The notes under the pieces are model-generated. The model was given only the letters and a program-made list of their open reading frames with translations, did not search any database and was not told where the DNA came from. This document shows positions 58,193 to 64,000 of a DNA stretch of 64,000 nucleotides, in pieces. Position 1 is the first letter of the stretch. Each line of letters starts with the position of its first letter. The position numbers and the translations under genes are program-made. Source of the DNA: Pseudomonas fluvialis. GTDB taxonomy: Bacteria; Pseudomonadota; Gammaproteobacteria; Pseudomonadales; Pseudomonadaceae. The stretch lies in contig NZ_JACHLL010000001.1 of NCBI RefSeq assembly GCF_014207935.1, positions 248,001 through 312,000 of the forward strand. The letters run 5' to 3'.

Positions 58193-58215
58193 AAATCGAG
58201 TCACTGACTTGATTT
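58193..58215 (+). other. Hairpin in the tRNA spacer
   Basis: AAATCGAGTC and GACTTGATTT pair over 10 positions (one G-U) around an ACT loop, 10 bases after the first tRNA, and are followed by a short TTTT. It may be a weak attenuator or an RNase landing site between the tRNAs. Confidence 0.45.
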
Positions 58216-58268
58216 TGCTGTAACGGTTGGCGCAGTACCGCTTGGCTTGCCAGGTAAACCGCGTAAGT

Positions 58269-58284
58269 CGATGAGTGATCATCG
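58269..58284 (+). other. Hairpin before second tRNA-Leu
   Basis: CGATGA-GTGA-TCATCG repeats the stem found before the first tRNA, again with a four-base purine-rich (GNRA) loop, ending 6 bases before the tRNA 5' end. Confidence 0.6.
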
Positions 58285-58290
58285 CAATGT

Positions 58291-58377
58291 GCCCAGGTGG
58301 CGGAATTGGTAGACGCACTAGGTTCAGGTCCTAGCGGTGGCAACACCGTGGAAGTTCGAGTCTTCTCCTGGGCACCA
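58291..58377 (+). tRNA. tRNA-Leu(CAG), second copy
   Basis: Identical over 87 bases to the copy at 58096, including CCA. The two are 108 bases apart, in one transcript by layout, and are followed by an intrinsic terminator. Confidence 0.97.
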
Positions 58378-58385
58378 CTCTTCAA

Positions 58386-58415
58386 GAAAAAACCGAGCCT
58401 TGGGCTCGGTTTTTT
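58386..58415. terminator. Terminator of the tRNA operon and chemoreceptor gene
   Basis: AAAAAACCGAGCC-TTGG-GCTCGGTTTTTT-type stem, symmetric with an A-run and a T-run. It ends the tRNA transcript on the plus strand and the chemoreceptor gene (stop at 58420) on the minus strand. Confidence 0.9.
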
Positions 58416-58419
58416 CGTT

Positions 58420-60354
58420 TCAGGCCTTGAACTGGCCGAGACTGCCGCGCAACTGTTCAGCCAGCCCCTCCAATACCCGACCGCTCGCCGCCATCTCACC
58501 GACCACGTCGGCGACCCGCTGCGCCTCGCCATGAATGATTTCGACCCGACCGCGCACGGCATCCACCCCTTCCGCCTGATGCCGCGCCGCCAGTGACGCC
58601 GAGTCGATCGCACCATGTACGTCATTCACCGAATGCTGGATAGACTGCTGCAAACCAGCGCTCTGCTGCAGCGCTGCCTGCCCTTCCCGCGCCTGCTGCG
58701 CCGCCTGGGATACCGCGGCAACCGCCTCACCAGCCCCCTGCTGCAGTGCGTTGATATGACTTTGAATATCCCCAGTCGACTGCTGAGTCTTGCTTGCCAG
58801 CGCCCGAACCTCATCGGCAACCACAGCAAAACCGCGACCACTCTCTCCCGCCCGCGCCGCCTCGATGGCCGCATTCAGCGCCAGCAGATTGGTCTGCTCG
58901 GCAATGCCGTGGATCACACTTAGCACCACTTCGATCTGCTGACTCTGCTGGGCCAGACGCTCGATCACCGCCGCGCCATTTTCCACCCGCAACACCAACC
59001 CCTCGATCAGACCATTGACCCGAACAGCGATCGCCGCATTCTCTTCGGCCGCCTGACGGATGGACGCCACTCGTTGCAACGCATCCTGCATGGCCAGACT
59101 TTCCGCCTGGGCATCGCTGCTCATCTGCGCCAGCGCCTGCAGACTGCCCGCCACCTCGTCGCACTGCCGCACCGTCGCCGCCTCGGCAGCGGCACTGCGG
59201 CGCCCAAGCCCGGCAATCTCGGTATCGGTCCGCCGAGCCACCTGACTAGCCTCGCACATGATCGGCTGCAGGCGAGCAACGAAGCCATTGACCACACCGG
59301 CCATCTCTCCCAGCTCGTCACTGCTGCGCATCTCGACCCGCCGAGTAAGATCGCCCTCACCGGCCGCCAGCTCGCCGAGCGCACCAATCAGCAAACGCAA
59401 ACGATTGACCACCCGCCAACCAAGAATCGCCGCAAGTACCAGCAACACCAGCACGGCCACAATCACCAGACCACCACTGACCCGCCAGAGCAGACGCTGC
59501 GCCGCCGACTCGACCAACTGCCGACTGCTACCCGCCATACCCAGCGCCGCCTCATGGGCAACCTTGAGACGTGCCGAGAGAATCGCACTGCTGTCCTTGG
59601 CGGCACCGCTCAAGCCATCCTCAACCAGCTGGCCGCTGCTCTCGATCAACCCGGTAAAACGCCGATCCAGCGCTGACAGCGTATCGTCCACCTGAGCCGT
59701 GGAGACGCCAAGCAGCACCTTGCCGATCACGCTGCCCATGGGACTGATCTGCGCCTCCGTGACATACACATAAGGGTCCTGCGCCGCAGCGTTCAGCACC
59801 TTGTCCAGAGCACCCTTGCCTTCACCCTTTTCCAGCAATTGCTGCACGCGCGAATCCTGGCGATTGAGGTGGCGCGTCAGGCGCTGACCCTGAGCATCGA
59901 AATACACCACGAACAGCACATTGCCATTACGCTGCGCCATGCGCGCCAGCTCGGTCAGCGCCGGCACGTCGTTATCCCAGATGGCTTTCGGCGCCACGGA
60001 GGCAAGCAACTGCGCCATGTCATCGGCGGACTGCTTGAGGCTACGTTCCAGCTCGACACGCAGCTCCTGCTGCTCTTCCTCCAGACGCGCCGTCAGGCCG
60101 GTGGTCAATCGATCACGGGTACTGGCCGCCATGCCATCGAGGCTTTTACGCACCTCCGCCGTTGCCGACTCCAGTCCGCCAGCCACACGCTGGGTATCTG
60201 CCGCCAGGCCAGCGGCCAGCTCATCCACCAGGCCGCCGACAGTCGAGCGCGTCAGCATCAGCGCCACCAGCACCTGAATCACGAAAGCCACACCGAGAGC
60301 AATGAAGGCCGGGCGCAGCAATCGACTTCGCAGCAACGCAAGAATGGCAGACAC
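58420..60354 (-). CDS. Methyl-accepting chemotaxis protein
   Basis: 644 residues from a GTG at 60354 with GGGAGG 6 bases upstream. TM1 is at ~15-35; a helical periplasmic domain of ~260 residues follows (with a small double-CACHE-like core, [19 protein letters not shown]). TM2 is at ~298-320, then HAMP ([24 protein letters not shown]). The signalling hairpin contains the invariant tip ([19 protein letters not shown] and [15 protein letters not shown]). There is no C-terminal CheR-docking pentapeptide. The ligand is unknown. MapZ, encoded at 6.9 kb, is expected to modulate methylation of receptors of this kind. Confidence 0.93.
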   Translation of the reverse strand: MSAILALLRSRLLRPAFIALGVAFVIQVLVALMLTRSTVGGLVDELAAGLAADTQRVAGGLESATAEVRKSLDGMAASTRDRLTTGLTARLEEEQQELRVELERSLKQSADDMAQLLASVAPKAIWDNDVPALTELARMAQRNGNVLFVVYFDAQGQRLTRHLNRQDSRVQQLLEKGEGKGALDKVLNAAAQDPYVYVTEAQISPMGSVIGKVLLGVSTAQVDDTLSALDRRFTGLIESSGQLVEDGLSGAAKDSSAILSARLKVAHEAALGMAGSSRQLVESAAQRLLWRVSGGLVIVAVLVLLVLAAILGWRVVNRLRLLIGALGELAAGEGDLTRRVEMRSSDELGEMAGVVNGFVARLQPIMCEASQVARRTDTEIAGLGRRSAAAEAATVRQCDEVAGSLQALAQMSSDAQAESLAMQDALQRVASIRQAAEENAAIAVRVNGLIEGLVLRVENGAAVIERLAQQSQQIEVVLSVIHGIAEQTNLLALNAAIEAARAGESGRGFAVVADEVRALASKTQQSTGDIQSHINALQQGAGEAVAAVSQAAQQAREGQAALQQSAGLQQSIQHSVNDVHGAIDSASLAARHQAEGVDAVRGRVEIIHGEAQRVADVVGEMAASGRVLEGLAEQLRGSLGQFKA

Positions 60355-60435
60355 GACAAACCTCCCAGCGGCACCAATTGCGCCTTAGAAAGTTATAGTC
60401 CAGCCTGCAGGCGCCGTGACGGCGCACTCAGAAAT

Positions 60436-60465
60436 GCAAAAGGGCCGCAATGGCGGCCCTTTTGC
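60436..60465 (-). terminator. Terminator after purA
   Basis: GCAAAAGGGCCGC (60436-60448) and GCGGCCCTTTTGC (60453-60465) form a 13-base-pair stem, 16 bases past the purA stop; the T-run is inside the descending arm. Confidence 0.8.
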
Positions 60466-60480
60466 TTACCCCTGACAGAA

Positions 60481-63013
<2,533 letters not shown>

Positions 63014-63047
63014 TTCCCCATTCCCCTCTTGCCCAGGCGGCAGGTCT

Positions 63048-63233
63048 TCAGTCCAGCAGATACAGAAGACCGGTTCCCAGCAGCATGCTGGCCAGCCCGA
63101 TAAGCCGCAGCCGAGATTCACTCAGCCGGGCCAGACTCATGATTGCGCTGCGCCATTGCTGCGGGCAAAGAAAGGGCAGGATGCCTTCCAGCACCAGCAC
63201 GAGACAAAGCGCGATACCCAGTTGCTGCCACAT
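63048..63233 (-). CDS. DUF2065 small membrane protein
   Basis: 61 residues with two hydrophobic helices ([19 protein letters not shown] and [17 protein letters not shown]) joined by a basic turn. This is the DUF2065 form usually found between hflC and hisZ in gammaproteobacteria. A role near the HflKC complex is likely from conservation of position, but unproven. Confidence 0.9.
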   Translation of the reverse strand: MWQQLGIALCLVLVLEGILPFLCPQQWRSAIMSLARLSESRLRLIGLASMLLGTGLLYLLD

Positions 63234-63248
63234 GATTCCCGCAGACGC

Positions 63249-63272
63249 AAAAAAGCCGGGATTTTCCCGGCT
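63249..63272 (-). terminator. Intrinsic terminator between hflC and the DUF2065 gene
   Basis: AGCCGGGA-TTT-TCCCGGCT (63254-63272) is an 8-base-pair stem. On the minus strand it is followed by six T residues, so it should stop transcripts leaving hflC, at least partly, before the DUF2065-hisZ-purA genes. Confidence 0.75.
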
Positions 63273-63300
63273 GGCTTATGGTACCACAAATTACCCGCAG

Positions 63301-63336
63301 ACTACCCCGGCAGCGCGTTTGCTCTGCCGGGGTAGT
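63301..63336 (-). other. Strong stem-loop directly after hflC
   Basis: ACTACCCCGGCAG and CTGCCGGGGTAGT form a perfect 13-base-pair stem with a 10-base loop, 5 bases beyond the hflC stop. No U-run follows. It may protect the hflKC mRNA 3' end or assist the terminator 30 bases further on. Confidence 0.6.
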
Positions 63337-63341
63337 TGCGT

Positions 63342-64000
63342 TTAAGGCTTGGATTTCTCCAGATAACGGAAGAAGTCATTACCCGGATCCAGCACCAGCA
63401 CGTCACTCTTGCTGGAGAAGCTCTCGCGGTAGGCCTTGAGGCTGCGATAGAAGCTGTAGAACTCGGCATCCTGACCAAAGGCCTTGGCGTAGATGGACGC
63501 GGCCTTGGCATCGCCATCACCGCGCACCTCTTCCGCCTGACGATAAGCCTCCGCCAGAATCACCCGCTTCTGCCGGTCAGCATCGGCACGCACGCCTTCT
63601 GCCTGCTCACGCCCCTTGGCACGGTGCTCGCGGGCTTCCCGCTCACGCTCCGAACGCATGCGCTCGAACACACTGGCATAGACTTCTTTGGGCAGATCGA
63701 TGGCCTTAACCCGCACATCAATGACCTCGATACCCAGCTCCTTCTTCGCCATCTTGTTCAGCGACTCGGTGATGTCACCCATCAGCGCATCGCGCTCACC
63801 GGCCACCACATCGTGCAGCGAGCGCTTGCCGAACTGGTTGGACAGCGCCGCCACCAGACGTTGCGACAGACGATCGTCGGCGATCTGCTTCATGCCCGAG
63901 GTCGCGGTGTAGAACAGCCCAGTGTCAGCTACTCGCCACTTGGCGTACGCATCAACCATCACCGCCTTTTTCTCCAACGTCAGCAGGCGCTGAGTCGGCG
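63342..64000 (-). CDS. hflC: HflC protease modulator, 3' part
   Basis: The gene runs off the window end; about 219 C-terminal residues are present. The visible part is the SPFH/stomatin domain with its coiled coil: LEKKAVMVDAYAKWRVAD, ELGIEVIDVRVKAIDLP, VFERMRSEREREAREHRAKGREQAE and AEAYRQAEEVRGDGDAKAA. HflC with HflK forms the membrane cage that controls the FtsH protease. The first bases of the frame at the window edge read PTQRLLTLEKK, fitting a longer HflC upstream. Confidence 0.95.
   Translation of the reverse strand, partial: PTQRLLTLEKKAVMVDAYAKWRVADTGLFYTATSGMKQIADDRLSQRLVAALSNQFGKRSLHDVVAGERDALMGDITESLNKMAKKELGIEVIDVRVKAIDLPKEVYASVFERMRSEREREAREHRAKGREQAEGVRADADRQKRVILAEAYRQAEEVRGDGDAKAASIYAKAFGQDAEFYSFYRSLKAYRESFSSKSDVLVLDPGNDFFRYLEKSKP

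Noticed and set aside
58188..58625. A 145-codon minus-strand frame across the second tRNA-Leu
   Set aside because: It is antisense to a clear tRNA and overlaps the terminator and chemoreceptor end; no family resemblance.

Overview
The window is chromosomal DNA of a Pseudomonas-type gammaproteobacterium. It has high GC, strongly GC-biased third codon positions and dense genes. Many neighbourhoods match Pseudomonas gene order as I remember it from P. aeruginosa PAO1: morA-glyA-mapZ; amn/acyl-CoA dehydrogenase/tetR/ladS/thiD/thiE/hemL; and ygiQ/nicD/alr/dnaB/rplI/rpsR/rpsF/rlmB/rnr/purA/hisZ/hflC. In PAO1 these blocks lie in different parts of the chromosome, so this is a rearranged relative and not P. 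aeruginosa. I see no insertion sequence, prophage, integrase or CRISPR array. No gene-free gap exceeds about 300 bases.

Layout. 1-7.3 kb: 3' part of morA, glyA, a DUF3015 protein, an envelope pair (DUF3142 lipoprotein plus a large TPR-like protein) and the PilZ adaptor mapZ. 7.3-10.8 kb: a RluE-type pseudouridine synthase, a metallo-beta-lactamase-fold lipoprotein and an exported amidohydrolase. 10.9-17.1 kb: an agmatine/polyamine locus (aguA, aguB, a PotF/SpuD-like binding protein, a TorF-like porin and a second, Tat-exported agmatine deiminase) with a divergent LysR regulator. 17.0-21.2 kb: a sterol-desaturase-like membrane enzyme, an AraC regulator, and a secreted lipase with its foldase. 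21.2-32.6 kb: amn, two periplasmic proteins, an AidB-like acyl-CoA dehydrogenase with its TetR regulator, ladS, thiD-thiE-hemL and a Sel1 protein. 32.7-38.2 kb: a possible Cys-rich micropeptide, a LOG-family hydrolase, MscS, PPK2, and a two-gene sensory module (periplasmic binding protein plus membrane diguanylate cyclase) joined by a ladder of overlapping mini-ORFs. 38.2-45.0 kb: three genes encoding transglutaminase-like, ATP-grasp/alpha-E and amidoligase-like (DUF2126) domains, a predicted peptide-ligation/hydrolysis system of unproven function. 45.1-64 kb: ygiQ, nicD, alr, the ribosomal-protein/dnaB operon, rlmB-rnr, two identical tRNA-Leu genes, a chemoreceptor, purA, hisZ, a DUF2065 protein and the 3' part of hflC.

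Two themes recur. The first is cyclic-di-GMP and surface-behaviour signalling: MorA, MapZ, LadS, NicD and the diguanylate cyclase at 36.5 kb. The second is polyamines: the agu locus and a polyamine-type binding protein that probably feeds the diguanylate cyclase. The best candidates for undescribed biology are the 38-45 kb ligase cluster, the 35.4-38.2 kb sensor module with its coupled mini-ORFs, and the exported agmatine deiminase branch.
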